Positions 40,502 to 51,205 of a DNA stretch of 64,000 nt are shown here, in pieces (position 1 is the first letter of the stretch; each line of letters opens with the position of its first letter). The translations under genes were made by a program, and so were the position numbers. Location of the stretch: contig NZ_DJUW01000026.1 of NCBI RefSeq assembly GCF_002440635.1, positions 1 through 64,000 of the forward strand, given 5' to 3'. This DNA comes from Novosphingobium sp. UBA6272 (GTDB taxonomy: Bacteria > Pseudomonadota > Alphaproteobacteria > Sphingomonadales > Sphingomonadaceae). The notes below the pieces were generated by a model. It was not told where the DNA came from. It ran no database searches and worked only from the letters and a program-made list of their open reading frames with translations.

Positions 40502-41317
40502 TTGACCCGTATCGCGATCTTCCAGATGACTTCGGGGATCGATCCCGAGGCGAATGCTGCGGCGATGGTCTCTGCCGTCGGTGCGGCGGACATGGGCGGA
40601 GCGACGATGCTGTTCACTCCGGAAATGTCCGGCATGCTCGATCGCGATCGCAAGCGTGCGACCGCCAATGTGGTGCCTGAAGACCAGAGCCCGGTGCTGG
40701 CGGCGATGCGCAATGCTGCGGCGCGGGCCGGCATGTGGCTTTCGATCGGCAGCATCCCGGTGCTGCGCGAGGACGGCCGTTGGGCCAACCGCACCTTCGT
40801 GATCGACAGCAGCGGCGATGTCGCCGCGCGGTATGACAAGATCCACATGTTCGATGTCGATCTCGACACCGGCGAAAGCTGGCGAGAATCCGCCGCCTAC
40901 GCTCCTGGCGAGGAAGTGGTCACGGTCGAAACTCCGGTCGGCCGGCTCGGCCTGACGATCTGCTATGACCTGCGCTTTCCGGCATTGTTCGAGGCGCTGG
41001 GGCGGGCCCAATGCGACGTCATTTCCATACCGGCGGCATTTACCCGGCCGACCGGTGCGGCGCACTGGCAAGTGCTGCAGCGGGCCCGCGCGATCGAGGC
41101 GAGCGCCTTCGTTGTCGCCGCGGCGCAAGTTGGCTTGCATGAAGATGGCCGGGAAACCTATGGTCACAGCATGGTGATCGATCCCTGGGGCGACGTCCTG
41201 CTCGAAATGGACGGCGAAGCATCGGGGCTGGGGTTCGCCGAGATCGATCACGACCGGATCAAGGCCGTGCGCAGCCAGTTGCCCAGCCTGTTCAACAAAC
41301 AGCCGATTTCGCCGTGA
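40502..41317 (+). CDS. Nitrilase-superfamily carbon-nitrogen hydrolase (Nit-type amidase)
   Basis: 271 residues with the catalytic triad of the family: Glu41 in TPEMSG, Lys113 in YDKIHMFDVD, and Cys154 in LTICYDLRFP. The YDKIHMFDVD and CYDLRFP forms are typical of the Nit branch that hydrolyses deaminated glutathione, which would fit the glutaredoxin gene directly upstream; this substrate is an inference. The start is TTG at 40502 with little visible ribosome site, suggesting coupling to grxC translation. Confidence 0.88.
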   Translation: MTRIAIFQMTSGIDPEANAAAMVSAVGAADMGGATMLFTPEMSGMLDRDRKRATANVVPEDQSPVLAAMRNAAARAGMWLSIGSIPVLREDGRWANRTFVIDSSGDVAARYDKIHMFDVDLDTGESWRESAAYAPGEEVVTVETPVGRLGLTICYDLRFPALFEALGRAQCDVISIPAAFTRPTGAAHWQVLQRARAIEASAFVVAAAQVGLHEDGRETYGHSMVIDPWGDVLLEMDGEASGLGFAEIDHDRIKAVRSQLPSLFNKQPISP

Positions 41318-41772
41318 TCGTTTTTGATCTCGCTTGTCCGGCCGGTCACCGCTTCGAAGGATGGTTCGGCTCGTCCGAAGACTATGCCAGCCAGCGCGAA
41401 CGCGGGTTGGTTTCATGCCCGCACTGCGGGTCGCCCGAGATCGACAAGGCACCGATGGCACCCGCCGTTGCCCGCAAAGGCAATCAGATGCCCTCGGCCA
41501 AACCGGCGCAGTCGGTGGTCGGTGGCGGTCTGCCACCGGAAGCCCAGGCGGTGATGGCCAAACTGGCCGAGCTTCAAGCTCAGGCGCTCAAGCAATCACG
41601 CTGGGTTGGCAAGGACTTCGCCGAGCAATCTCGCGAAATGCATTATGGCGAGCGTGACACCGAAACGATCCACGGACAGGCGACGCTGGAAGAAGCCAAG
41701 GACCTGGTGGAGGAAGGCATCGCGGTGATGCCGCTGCCGTTTCCGGTCGCCTCGCCCGATAATCTCAACTGA
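41314..41772 (+). CDS. DUF1178 family zinc-ribbon-like protein
   Basis: 152 residues. The N-terminal part (MIVFDLACPAGHRFEGWF, then SCPHCGSPEIDKAPMAPA) has a Cys-x-x-Gly-His and Cys-x-x-Cys pair that could bind zinc. The C-terminal helix region contains the family's HYGERDTETIHGQATLEEAK. Function is unknown. GTG at 41314 overlaps the stop of the upstream amidase gene; grxC, amidase and DUF1178 thus form one unit. Confidence 0.88.
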   Translation: MIVFDLACPAGHRFEGWFGSSEDYASQRERGLVSCPHCGSPEIDKAPMAPAVARKGNQMPSAKPAQSVVGGGLPPEAQAVMAKLAELQAQALKQSRWVGKDFAEQSREMHYGERDTETIHGQATLEEAKDLVEEGIAVMPLPFPVASPDNLN

Positions 41773-41824
41773 TCGTCGACGGCTTGCCCGAGAGCGCCCT
41801 ACCGCTTAGAGACCCTCTCCGAGT

Positions 41825-41901
41825 GCGCCCGTAGCTCAGCCGGATAGAGCACCAGATTCCTAATCTGGGGGCCATGGGTTCGAATCCCGTCGGGCGCACC
41901 A
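41825..41901 (+). tRNA. tRNA-Arg (anticodon CCT), CCA encoded
   Basis: 77 bases fold as a complete cloverleaf: acceptor GCGCCCG/CGGGCGC, D arm GCTC/GAGC, anticodon stem CCAGA/TCTGG with loop TTCCTAA (anticodon CCT, reading AGG), T arm with TTCGAAT loop, and 3' ACCA. A 20-bp copy of its 3' end occurs 125 bp downstream. Confidence 0.97.
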
Positions 41902-42007
41902 CTTGATGCTGCTGCCGAAGGCAGTGGCATAAGGTGGTGCGATGCATCGGGGATCGCACCGTTCGGAGTCGGAGCGTAGCGGAGACGTCCGGAGCGCAGC
42001 GCAGGAC

Positions 42008-42027
42008 AATCCCGTCGGGCGCACCAC
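42008..42027 (+). repeat. Direct repeat of the tRNA-Arg 3' end (att-like)
   Basis: Twenty bases identical to 41883-41902, i.e. the 3' half of the T arm, acceptor strand and CCA plus one base. The 105 bp between the copies contain no gene, but include an 8-bp inverted repeat (GGTGCGAT/ATCGCACC) and a near-duplicated 12-mer (CGGAGCGTAGCG / CGGAGCGCAGCG). This is the pattern left at attachment sites of tRNA-targeting integrases. Confidence 0.75.
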
Positions 42028-42120
42028 ATTCCCCCTCCGCAGATCCACTTAGCCCCGCATTTCCGCGGTTCTTCAAACTTTCCGCTTGAACTGCTGAATT
42101 AACTATGATTCTAAGAGCAC

Positions 42121-42429
42121 ATGGTCGGACGCAACGAACCCAGGCTGGCGAAGGAAAGGTTGACCCAGGGGCTTGCCCTGTTCAGCCTGCTCGCGATGGG
42201 TGCCTGGGTGCTCGTCGGCCCCAGCGGGCTCCTGGCCTGGAGCGAAAACAATCGCTTGCTGGCCGAACGCCAGAAAGAACTTGCGCAGCTGAAGGTTGAG
42301 CGGGAGGATCTGAAGAACCGGGTCGCGCTGCTAGATCCGCGTCAGGTCGATCCCGATATGGCCGGCCAGCTGCTCCGCGCGAATCTCAACGTCGTGCATC
42401 CGGACGAAGTCGTTCTGATCATCAAGTGA
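42121..42429 (+). CDS. ftsB: FtsB/DivIC-type cell division protein
   Basis: Bitopic division protein bridging FtsQ and FtsL at the septum. The 102-residue product has a single membrane helix (about 17-40), then a short coiled coil (LLAERQKELAQLKVEREDLKN), and a C-terminal globular tail with VALLDPRQVDPDMAGQLLR. This matches the septum formation initiator family in length and order, and pdhA lies downstream as in many alphaproteobacteria. Confidence 0.85.
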   Translation: MVGRNEPRLAKERLTQGLALFSLLAMGAWVLVGPSGLLAWSENNRLLAERQKELAQLKVEREDLKNRVALLDPRQVDPDMAGQLLRANLNVVHPDEVVLIIK

Positions 42430-42551
42430 CGTTACGTCGCCGCCGAATCTATTTGCCAAAACGTTAGATCAAATTCGTATGCGGCGGATTGCCTCTGCCG
42501 CGCCTTGGCCTATAGGCGGAAGGGTAGTTCCATACCCCAGGGGATACGACA

Positions 42552-43628
42552 TTGGCCAAGTCCGGTTCGAGCCGCAAAGCGCCTGCCAAGGCAGCTGCGG
42601 ACGATGAAACCTTCGCACTGCGCAGCCTTCAGGAAGCGCATGAGGCAAACCCGCGTTATGCGGCAAGCGATGATGAGCTGCTGAAATTCTACGAGCAGAT
42701 GCTGCTGATCCGCCGGTTCGAAGAGAAGGCCGGGCAGCTCTATGGCCTCGGCCTGATCGGCGGGTTCTGCCACCTCTACATCGGCCAGGAAGCGGTCGCG
42801 GTCGGGCTGCAGTCGGCGCTGGAAGAAGGCAAGGACAGCGTCATCACCGGCTACCGCGATCACGGCCACATGCTGGCCTACGGGATCGATCCCAAGGTGA
42901 TCATGGCCGAGCTGACCGGGCGCGGCGCCGGGATTTCCAAGGGCAAAGGCGGGTCGATGCACATGTTCTCGACCGAGCACAAGTTCTACGGCGGGCACGG
43001 CATCGTCGGCGCGCAGGTGCCGCTGGGGGCGGGGCTGGCCTTCGCACACAGATACAACGAAGATGGCGGTCTGTGCATGGCCTACTTCGGCGACGGCGCG
43101 GCCAACCAGGGCCAGGTCTACGAAGCCTTCAACATGGCGGCGCTGTGGAATCTGCCGGTGATCTTCGTGGTTGAGAACAACGGCTATGCCATGGGCACTG
43201 CGGTGACCCGCGGTTCGGCCGAGACACACTTCCACCGCCGCGGCACCGCCTTCCGGATCCCCGGGATGAGCGTCAACGGGATGGACGTGCTCGAAGTTCG
43301 TGCCGCCGCCGAAGTGGCGGTGGCGCATGTCCGCTCGGGGCGCGGGCCGGTGCTGATGGAGCTGCAAACCTATCGCTACCGCGGCCACTCAATGTCCGAT
43401 CCGGCCAAGTACCGGACCCGCGAGGAAGTGCAGGAAATGCGCGACAACCGCGATCCGATCGACGGCGCCAAGGCCGAGCTTCTGAAGCGCGGCGTGACCG
43501 AGGAACGCCTCAAGGAAATCGAAAAGCAGATTCGCAGCAAGGTCAACGAAGCTGCTGATTTTGCAGAAAACTCACCGGAGCCTGAGATGACCGAACTCTA
43601 CACCGACGTGCTGGTGGAGAGCTACTGA
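42552..43628 (+). CDS. pdhA: Pyruvate dehydrogenase E1 component, alpha subunit
   Basis: Thiamine-diphosphate-dependent decarboxylation of pyruvate within the PDH complex. The 358-residue product shows the ThDP motif from [14 protein letters not shown] to [11 protein letters not shown], and the Ser-containing loop [20 protein letters not shown]. It begins with a TTG at 42552 ([15 protein letters not shown]), giving a basic disordered N-terminus of about 35 residues as in other alphaproteobacteria. Its TGA shares a base with the pdhB ATG. Confidence 0.95.
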   Translation: MAKSGSSRKAPAKAAADDETFALRSLQEAHEANPRYAASDDELLKFYEQMLLIRRFEEKAGQLYGLGLIGGFCHLYIGQEAVAVGLQSALEEGKDSVITGYRDHGHMLAYGIDPKVIMAELTGRGAGISKGKGGSMHMFSTEHKFYGGHGIVGAQVPLGAGLAFAHRYNEDGGLCMAYFGDGAANQGQVYEAFNMAALWNLPVIFVVENNGYAMGTAVTRGSAETHFHRRGTAFRIPGMSVNGMDVLEVRAAAEVAVAHVRSGRGPVLMELQTYRYRGHSMSDPAKYRTREEVQEMRDNRDPIDGAKAELLKRGVTEERLKEIEKQIRSKVNEAADFAENSPEPEMTELYTDVLVESY

Positions 43629-44971
43629 TGGCGATCGAACTGAAAATGCCCGCGCTGTCCCCGACGATGGAGGAGGGGACCCTGGCGAAGTGGCTGGTCA
43701 AGGCCGGCGACACGGTCAAGAGCGGCGACATCCTGGCCGAGATCGAGACCGACAAGGCGACGATGGAATTCGAATCGATCGACGAAGGCGTGATCGGCGC
43801 GATCCTGGTTCCTGAAGGGACCGAGGGGGTCAAGGTCGGCACGGTGATCGCAACGATCAGCGGGGAGGGCGAGGATGCCGCTCCAGCCGCTGCGCCCAAA
43901 GTGGAAGCACCCGCCACCGCGCCTGCGGCTACCGCGCCGCCACCGGCCCAGCCGCGCGCCGAAGACCCGGCTGTTCCCGCCGGCACCAACATGAAGACCT
44001 CGACCGTCCGCGAAGCCCTGCGCGATGCGATGGCCGAGGAAATGCGCCGGGACGAGCGCGTCTTCGTGATGGGTGAGGAAGTCGCCCAGTATCAGGGCGC
44101 CTACAAGGTCACCCAGGGCCTGCTGGACGAGTTCGGACCCAAACGGGTAATCGACACCCCGATCACCGAATACGGCTTTGCCGGGATCGGGGTCGGCGCG
44201 GCGATGGGCGGGCTGCGTCCGATCGTCGAGTTCATGACCTTCAACTTCGCGATGCAGGCGATTGATCACGTGATCAATTCGGCGGCGAAGACCAACTACA
44301 TGTCGGGCGGGCAGATGCGTTGTCCGGTAGTGTTTCGCGGCCCCAATGCGGCGGCCAGCCGGGTCGGCGCACAGCACAGCCAGAACTACGGCCCGTGGTA
44401 CGCCAGCGTCCCCGGCCTGATAGTAATCGCGCCCTATGACGCCGCTGATGCCAAGGGCCTGCTCAAGGCCGCGATCCGCAGCGACGATCCGGTGGTCTTC
44501 CTCGAAAACGAGCTCGTCTATGGCCGCAGCTTCGAGCTGCCCGAGCTTGACGATCACGTCCTGCCGATCGGCAAGGCGCGGATCATGCGTGAGGGCAGCG
44601 ACGTGACGATCGTGTCCTATTCGATCGGCGTCGGCCTCGCGCTCGAAGCCGCCGAAACGCTGGCAGGTGAGGGGATCGAAGCCGAAGTGCTCGATCTGCG
44701 GACCCTGCGCCCGCTCGACCGTGAGGCGGTACTGGCCTCGCTGGCCAAGACCAACCGCCTGGTGATTGCCGAAGAAGGCTGGCCGGTCTGTTCGATCGCG
44801 TCAGAGATCATGGCGATCTGCATGGAAGACGGCTTCGATCATCTCGACGCGCCGGTCCTGCGGGTTTGCGATGAGGACGTGCCGCTGCCCTATGCCGCGA
44901 ACCTGGAAAAGGCAGCGATCATCGACGCACCGCGGATCGTCGCGGCGGTGAAAAAGGTCTGCTATCGCTGA
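43628..44971 (+). CDS. pdhB: Pyruvate dehydrogenase E1 component, beta subunit, with N-terminal lipoyl domain
   Basis: The 447-residue product has an N-terminal lipoyl domain (about 1-78) with the lipoylated Lys in [12 protein letters not shown], an Ala/Pro-rich linker (about 85-118), and the E1 beta transketolase core ([53 protein letters not shown]) with the transketolase C-domain. The lipoyl fusion on E1 beta is a known alphaproteobacterial arrangement. Confidence 0.96.
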   Translation: MAIELKMPALSPTMEEGTLAKWLVKAGDTVKSGDILAEIETDKATMEFESIDEGVIGAILVPEGTEGVKVGTVIATISGEGEDAAPAAAPKVEAPATAPAATAPPPAQPRAEDPAVPAGTNMKTSTVREALRDAMAEEMRRDERVFVMGEEVAQYQGAYKVTQGLLDEFGPKRVIDTPITEYGFAGIGVGAAMGGLRPIVEFMTFNFAMQAIDHVINSAAKTNYMSGGQMRCPVVFRGPNAAASRVGAQHSQNYGPWYASVPGLIVIAPYDAADAKGLLKAAIRSDDPVVFLENELVYGRSFELPELDDHVLPIGKARIMREGSDVTIVSYSIGVGLALEAAETLAGEGIEAEVLDLRTLRPLDREAVLASLAKTNRLVIAEEGWPVCSIASEIMAICMEDGFDHLDAPVLRVCDEDVPLPYAANLEKAAIIDAPRIVAAVKKVCYR

Positions 44972-44989
44972 TCGCTTAGGGGTAGGGGC

Positions 44990-45913
44990 TTAGGGCCCCT
45001 TCTTCCCGCCGCCCTTGCCGCCACCTTTGCCGCCGCCGCCACTGGTAGTGGTGGTAGTGCTGCCACCGGTTGAGGTTGTGGTGCCTCCTCCCGTGGTCGT
45101 AGTCGTCGAACCACCGGTCGTAGTTGTCGAACCGCCGGTGGTGGTCGTGCTCCCTCCGCCGGTCGTCGTTGTGCTCGATCCGCCAGAAGTGGTCGTGGAA
45201 CCCCCGGTCGTGCTACCCCCGCTACTGCTGGTGACCGAGCCATCGCTGCCCAAAGTGATCTGACCCGAAAAGGTCGAGCAGCTTTGAACCGGATCGGGCA
45301 AAGCCGGATCGCGCTGGTAGATCTGGCTGAGATCGCGGTCATCGCGAACCGTAAAGGTGGCGATCGAGGAGATATCCGGCGTCCCGACAAAGGCGGACGA
45401 GATCAGCGGCTGATAGGTATAGTTGATCTGCACAAAGATCACCGCGTCACCATCCTGGGCCAGCACTTCATTGCCAGGCGCGCCCATTCCGTTGGGAAGG
45501 ATATCGCCGGCCTTGCCGAAGCTAGATTCAACCTGCAGCGCGCCACGGCAGCGCTGCCAATGGATGTATTGTTCTCCGCTGGCATTCACTTCCAGACTGG
45601 AGATGATTACCCGCCCCCGATCGAACAGGGTCATGCCCGGTCCGCCCTGAATTTGCGCGCCGATGAAGGTATCCAGAATGTCGGATTCGTAAATGCGGCG
45701 ATCTTGCAGGGTAGAGGTATCTCCGACGCGCGAGGCGTTATCGGCAACATGAACCGCCAGCTGGCCGACCTTCATATTGACCAATGCAAAGTTGGCGGTC
45801 TCGGTTCCCCAAAGTCCTGCCATGAGCAGGAACGGCGCGCCCAGTGCGAACTCGGTCATGGCAACGCCGGACGTGCTGCGCAGCAAGCGGCGGAGGCTTC
45901 GAAGCGTAATCAT
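44990..45913 (-). CDS. TadE-like minor pilin with Thr/Gly-rich repeat tail
   Basis: 307 residues. The N-terminus (TSGVAMTEFALGAPFLLMAGL) is the TadE prepilin-like helix with its conserved Glu. A beta-rich periplasmic domain of about 190 residues follows, then from about residue 228 a low-complexity tail of Thr/Ser runs punctuated by Gly-Gly, ending in a Gly/Lys-rich terminus. The DNA of the tail (about 45015-45230) consists of imperfect units of roughly 24-30 bp, prone to length change. ATG overlaps the stop of the upstream TadE gene. Likely envelope component of a Tad/Flp apparatus; its own role is unknown. Confidence 0.8.
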   Translation of the reverse strand: MITLRSLRRLLRSTSGVAMTEFALGAPFLLMAGLWGTETANFALVNMKVGQLAVHVADNASRVGDTSTLQDRRIYESDILDTFIGAQIQGGPGMTLFDRGRVIISSLEVNASGEQYIHWQRCRGALQVESSFGKAGDILPNGMGAPGNEVLAQDGDAVIFVQINYTYQPLISSAFVGTPDISSIATFTVRDDRDLSQIYQRDPALPDPVQSCSTFSGQITLGSDGSVTSSSGGSTTGGSTTTSGGSSTTTTGGGSTTTTGGSTTTTGGSTTTTTGGGTTTSTGGSTTTTTSGGGGKGGGKGGGKKGP

Positions 45914-46509
45914 GCGCAGTTACCCAGCGTGGGAGCAGCCGTGTCCTGCTGGCCGTAAGGCTGGTTACGCAGAACGGTGCTGACGCTCAGCGAATTGGTG
46001 CTGCTTTGCCCCGGAATGAAGGCATAGATCGGGAAAAGCCGAGGATAGCTGACATCGACGCGATACAACACAGCATCGCGCGCGCCCCCAAACCCGGCCT
46101 GCCCAGGATCGAGATCCCAGTTGCCGTTGCCGTTGGCGTCCTCGAACGGCTCGTTGGCATCGCAAGTACCATTGGTATTGAGGTCGGTGTAGTCCTCCGG
46201 ACGACCCACCTCGGTGAAGCTGGAATAGGAAGTGCGGCTGAAGGTCAGCGTTGCATTGGGGGAAAGGGTTCGCACGGCCGTTATGACCAGCCCATCGATC
46301 CCTGCCGAATTGGACGCGGCACCCTCCATAGTCGCCTGGCGCGCGGCTGTCTGGATCGAACCTTGCAGCATCTGCGAGGTGTACATGCTGTAAGCCAGGT
46401 CCATCAGGCCGAACAGCATGACCATCAGGGTCGGCGCGAGCAGCGCAAACTCGATGATCGAAACCCCGCGCTGATCGCGGCGCAAGCGGTTGAACAGGCG
46501 GCGGATCAT
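45910..46509 (-). CDS. TadE-like minor pilin with calcium-loop-like insert
   Basis: 199 residues. MIRRLFNRLRRDQRGVSIIE then a hydrophobic helix ending in FGLMDLAYSMYTSQ is the TadE signature. Residues 109-120 and 124-132 contain Asp/Asn-rich loops (DLNTNGTCDANE, DANGNGNWD) with the spacing of EF-hand/dockerin-type calcium ligands, so the pilin-like domain may bind Ca2+ (inference). ATG at 46509 overlaps the stop of the TadG-like gene (ATGA). Confidence 0.82.
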   Translation of the reverse strand: MIRRLFNRLRRDQRGVSIIEFALLAPTLMVMLFGLMDLAYSMYTSQMLQGSIQTAARQATMEGAASNSAGIDGLVITAVRTLSPNATLTFSRTSYSSFTEVGRPEDYTDLNTNGTCDANEPFEDANGNGNWDLDPGQAGFGGARDAVLYRVDVSYPRLFPIYAFIPGQSSTNSLSVSTVLRNQPYGQQDTAAPTLGNCA

Positions 46510-48428
46510 TTCGTCACCCGCAGTTCGCCCATCTGCGCGGCGATCTTGGAGAAAATGTCTTGCAGCTCGGCCGCGTCGGCAGCTTCGTAGGAGTGTCCAG
46601 CGCCGGCACATTCGGTCATGACCGGGTTGAGGCTGACACCAAAGCCAATCACCCAAACGGTGATGTTGCGCTTGCGGGCTTCGGCGCAGGCGACCGCAAA
46701 GCGACGTTCAACCACTTCGGTCAGCGTCTGGGCCGAACCCGGCGACCAGCGCCGCCGATCGATCCCTTCGATACCATAGGTGCCATATGACAGGTCCAGC
46801 GGCGCGGTTTCCCCGTCGGTCAGGAAGATCATGTGTCGGCTGGTCGGCTTGCCAGCCTGGTCGGCGTTCTCGCTGGCGAACAGGCCGCTAGGCGAAAGCA
46901 GGCGGGCGCCCCAGATCATCCCGATGTCATGATAGGTGCTGCCATCTGCGTACAGGCTGTCGACATAGCTTGCGACCTGTCCGGCATCCATTTCGGCAAG
47001 CTTGCGCGCCGGGGCAGGGCAGGCCGACAATCCGGCCCAACCGGCGTTGAGATAGTCCCAGGTCGCAAAAGAGGTGCCGGTCTCGAAGCTGCCGTTGCCG
47101 CCCCAGTCCATCGCGCGGACAAACGAAGCCTCGTGCAGCATCGGTCGCCACTGCGTTGCCGGGTTGCCGGCGGTCGGGACCAGGTCGATATCGAGATCGA
47201 GCGCCCGGCCGAAATCGACATTGTCGTAATCGTCGATTTCATAGGTATCGCGCTCTTCGATACAGCCGTTGAAGTTTGCATCCAGTTTCGAGGGGTTGTT
47301 CGCATTCCCGGCCATGTTCGGGAAATCGATGGTCCTGTTGGTCTTCATTGTGTTCGCGCTGGTGTTCTTCAGCGACGTGACATCGACATTGTTCATGGTC
47401 TGGTACTGCCAGTCCCACAGCGGGATCGTCTGGGTGCCAAGATCCTTGTAGCGATAGATGTAGCGGTAGTCGGTGTATGTATAGGGAGAAACTTCAACCG
47501 TGGTCGAATCCAACCACGAGCAGGAATAGGTGGTTCCGTTCAGAACATATTCCCAGTTCTCGGTCCCGTCCGCATCGAACCAATGGCCCACTTCGGTCCA
47601 GGTCGTCGTCGAAGCCGGACATGAGCTGTCGTAATAGGTTGTGCCCCAGGCCGCCGTGCCGCTGACATAGATCCATTCCTGCTTCACGATCGGACCGGTA
47701 ACAGTGGTGCCCGTATCGTGCGGGATGCGGCCGTGGTAATTCCAGCGGTCAACCATCCACGAAGCCTTGAGTAGCCCGGCGACGTTGACGTTGGTCGAGT
47801 AAGGTACGAACCCATAGCGGATCCGCGTGCCGGGGCTCTTGCTGCCTTCCAACTGGGCGTGGAAATCCTTCACCACGCCGCGCAGCACGTCGATCCGGGG
47901 CTGGGTATCGCCTGGATTGGTCAACGACATCGAGCCGGTCGTGTCGAGCACGAACATGATGTCCGTGTTGGAGAAGTTCAGCTTGGCCGAACATTCAACC
48001 GCCACATCGACATTGGCATAGCCGAACATGTTCATGATCGTGGTCGGCACGTCGACGCTGGCCGAACCGTTGATCGTATAGTCCGCTTCCAGCGTCATCT
48101 GGAACGAACGGTTGCTGGTGCCATAGGCGCCATCGCGGAAGTTGACGTTGAAGAACCGGTTTCCGACATCGACCACATCGGCCGGAACGGTCCCGGTGGT
48201 GACGACCGCCGAGCCCAATTTCTTGCGGGCGGCCAGCACGCCGGCATCGCAGGCCTGCTGCAGGCGGGTTTCTGACAGGTAAGAACGGCCCATGTCGATC
48301 CCGCCGCCGACCATGGCCAGCAAGGGCACCAACGCGGCTGCAAGCATGCCCAGGGTGTTGCCTGACGCATCGCGCCACAGCCTGTCAAGCAGGCCGGTTG
48401 CGACGGTGGTGGCAGATTGCAGACCCAT
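46506..48428 (-). CDS. TadG-like protein with von Willebrand A domain
   Basis: 640 residues. An N-terminal TadE/TadG helix (ASGNTLGMLAAALVPLLAMV) is followed by GGGIDMGRSYLSETRLQQACDA, the TadG pattern. A vWA domain starts at about residue 154 with the MIDAS motif LDTTGSMS (Asp162). It continues with a long Trp/Tyr-rich insertion and the later metal-site segment HMIFLTDGETAP. Such proteins anchor Tad/Flp pili in the outer envelope. It heads the second triplet of the cluster, with 106 bp upstream of it. Confidence 0.88.
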   Translation of the reverse strand: MGLQSATTVATGLLDRLWRDASGNTLGMLAAALVPLLAMVGGGIDMGRSYLSETRLQQACDAGVLAARKKLGSAVVTTGTVPADVVDVGNRFFNVNFRDGAYGTSNRSFQMTLEADYTINGSASVDVPTTIMNMFGYANVDVAVECSAKLNFSNTDIMFVLDTTGSMSLTNPGDTQPRIDVLRGVVKDFHAQLEGSKSPGTRIRYGFVPYSTNVNVAGLLKASWMVDRWNYHGRIPHDTGTTVTGPIVKQEWIYVSGTAAWGTTYYDSSCPASTTTWTEVGHWFDADGTENWEYVLNGTTYSCSWLDSTTVEVSPYTYTDYRYIYRYKDLGTQTIPLWDWQYQTMNNVDVTSLKNTSANTMKTNRTIDFPNMAGNANNPSKLDANFNGCIEERDTYEIDDYDNVDFGRALDLDIDLVPTAGNPATQWRPMLHEASFVRAMDWGGNGSFETGTSFATWDYLNAGWAGLSACPAPARKLAEMDAGQVASYVDSLYADGSTYHDIGMIWGARLLSPSGLFASENADQAGKPTSRHMIFLTDGETAPLDLSYGTYGIEGIDRRRWSPGSAQTLTEVVERRFAVACAEARKRNITVWVIGFGVSLNPVMTECAGAGHSYEAADAAELQDIFSKIAAQMGELRVTK

Positions 48429-48534
48429 TATTGCGGCAAGCTCCGGAAATTTCCCGGTTTCCGCTCTACCGCAGCGGCGTAACCCCTTGCCGAAGATGTA
48501 TGGTTAACTTCTTCAGAAAGTTTGCTCGCAAAGC

Positions 48535-48969
48535 CTAGGGAGCGATGACAAAGATCGGCCGGGAGTAGGTGATCGGAATCTCGCTGACTCCAAGCAGACT
48601 CAACATTGTTGGGACATTGTACCGCATCGTCATGGTATATTCGACTGCACCGGTAACCCGCTGGGTGCTCGCCGTGGCAATGGTTACGGTAAGGCGGCTC
48701 CGGGTCAGGCCATAGGGGGCCTGGGTAGCGACGCCATTGGCATAGTCCTGCAGCTGGCTGGTGGTGAGCCGGTTGCTGGTCTGATAGTTGATCACCGCAT
48801 AGCGCGCGACATCGGCGGAAGCCCCGCGCAACGCGTTATAGTTCTGCATCCCGATGCCGATCTGCAGCACCCCCATGAACATCCCGATCAGCAGCGGGGC
48901 GAGCAGCGCGACCTCAACGATCACCGAACCGTCGGTGCGTTCCCGCAAGGCTTTCAGACGGCGCAGCAT
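48535..48969 (-). CDS. TadE-like minor pilin
   Basis: 144 residues: short basic N-terminus, then DGSVIVEVALLAPLLIGMFMG, the TadE prepilin-like helix with conserved Glu, and a beta-rich periplasmic domain. It shares one base with the preceding TadE gene (TGATG). Last gene of the first triplet. Confidence 0.87.
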   Translation of the reverse strand: MLRRLKALRERTDGSVIVEVALLAPLLIGMFMGVLQIGIGMQNYNALRGASADVARYAVINYQTSNRLTTSQLQDYANGVATQAPYGLTRSRLTVTIATASTQRVTGAVEYTMTMRYNVPTMLSLLGVSEIPITYSRPIFVIAP

Positions 48970-49441
48970 CAGTTTGCCTGCTCCTGCTTGTACATCACAT
49001 TGCGGACTTCATTGAAGTTGATCGCGCTGCCCACGCCAAAGCGGGTCCATGTGGGGGTATAGGTGTCGAGCAACTGAACACGGATAAAACGAGAACGAAC
49101 GTTACCCGAATTGCAACTGTTGGCATTGCTGACATAGCCGGTTTGTGAATCGCAGCGGAATACTTCCGATACGATCACCTTGTCGGCGGCGAGGCCGGTC
49201 GAGGCCTGGATCACGCCTTTGACCGTTACGCGCCTGGCGAAAGTGTCCGGCGCCGCGGCCAGGGCAATCGCCGCTGCTTCTGCGGCGGCACTCTGCAATT
49301 CGGACTGGCGCGCGATGATCGTGCTGACCTGAAAGGCACCGAGGCTGAGCAAGACCAGTACCGGCGCGACGATGGCCGTTTCGATCACCATCGCGCCCTC
49401 GCTGTCGCGGCGCAGGTTTGAGACAAGGCGGTGCAAAGGCA

Positions 49442-49445
<4 letters not shown>
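48969..49445 (-). CDS. TadE-like minor pilin
   Basis: 158 residues with LRRDSEGAMVIETAIVAPVL at the N-terminus (TadE helix with conserved Glu) and a periplasmic domain with two Cys residues (FRCDSQTG and NSCNSG) that could form a disulfide. It overlaps the upstream large TadG-like gene by four bases (ATGA) and the downstream TadE gene by one. Confidence 0.87.
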
Positions 49446-51052
<1,607 letters not shown>

Positions 51053-51205
51053 GGTGCCCCCAAAAAGGAATCCAAGTGGGTTGCATGCAGGCGGCTTTGG
51101 TGACCAGTCTCTCTAAGGTCTGGGTCAACAAGGTGATAAGCCGGGTTAGGCTGGCCAAGTGTTTGCCTGCCTTGCAGGATTTCAAGGTGCAGCTAGGGGA
51201 ACGTG

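Noticed and set aside
42008..42027. Second tRNA gene
   Set aside because: Only the 3' 20 bases are present; no D arm or anticodon arm can be built.
45015..45230. CRISPR array
   Set aside because: The repeats are in-frame coding repeats without regular spacers; no CRISPR-like array was seen anywhere in the window.
45015..45263. Plus-strand frame with Pro/Val runs
   Set aside because: It is the complement of the Thr/Gly repeat tail of the Tad minor pilin, not a collagen- or elastin-like gene.
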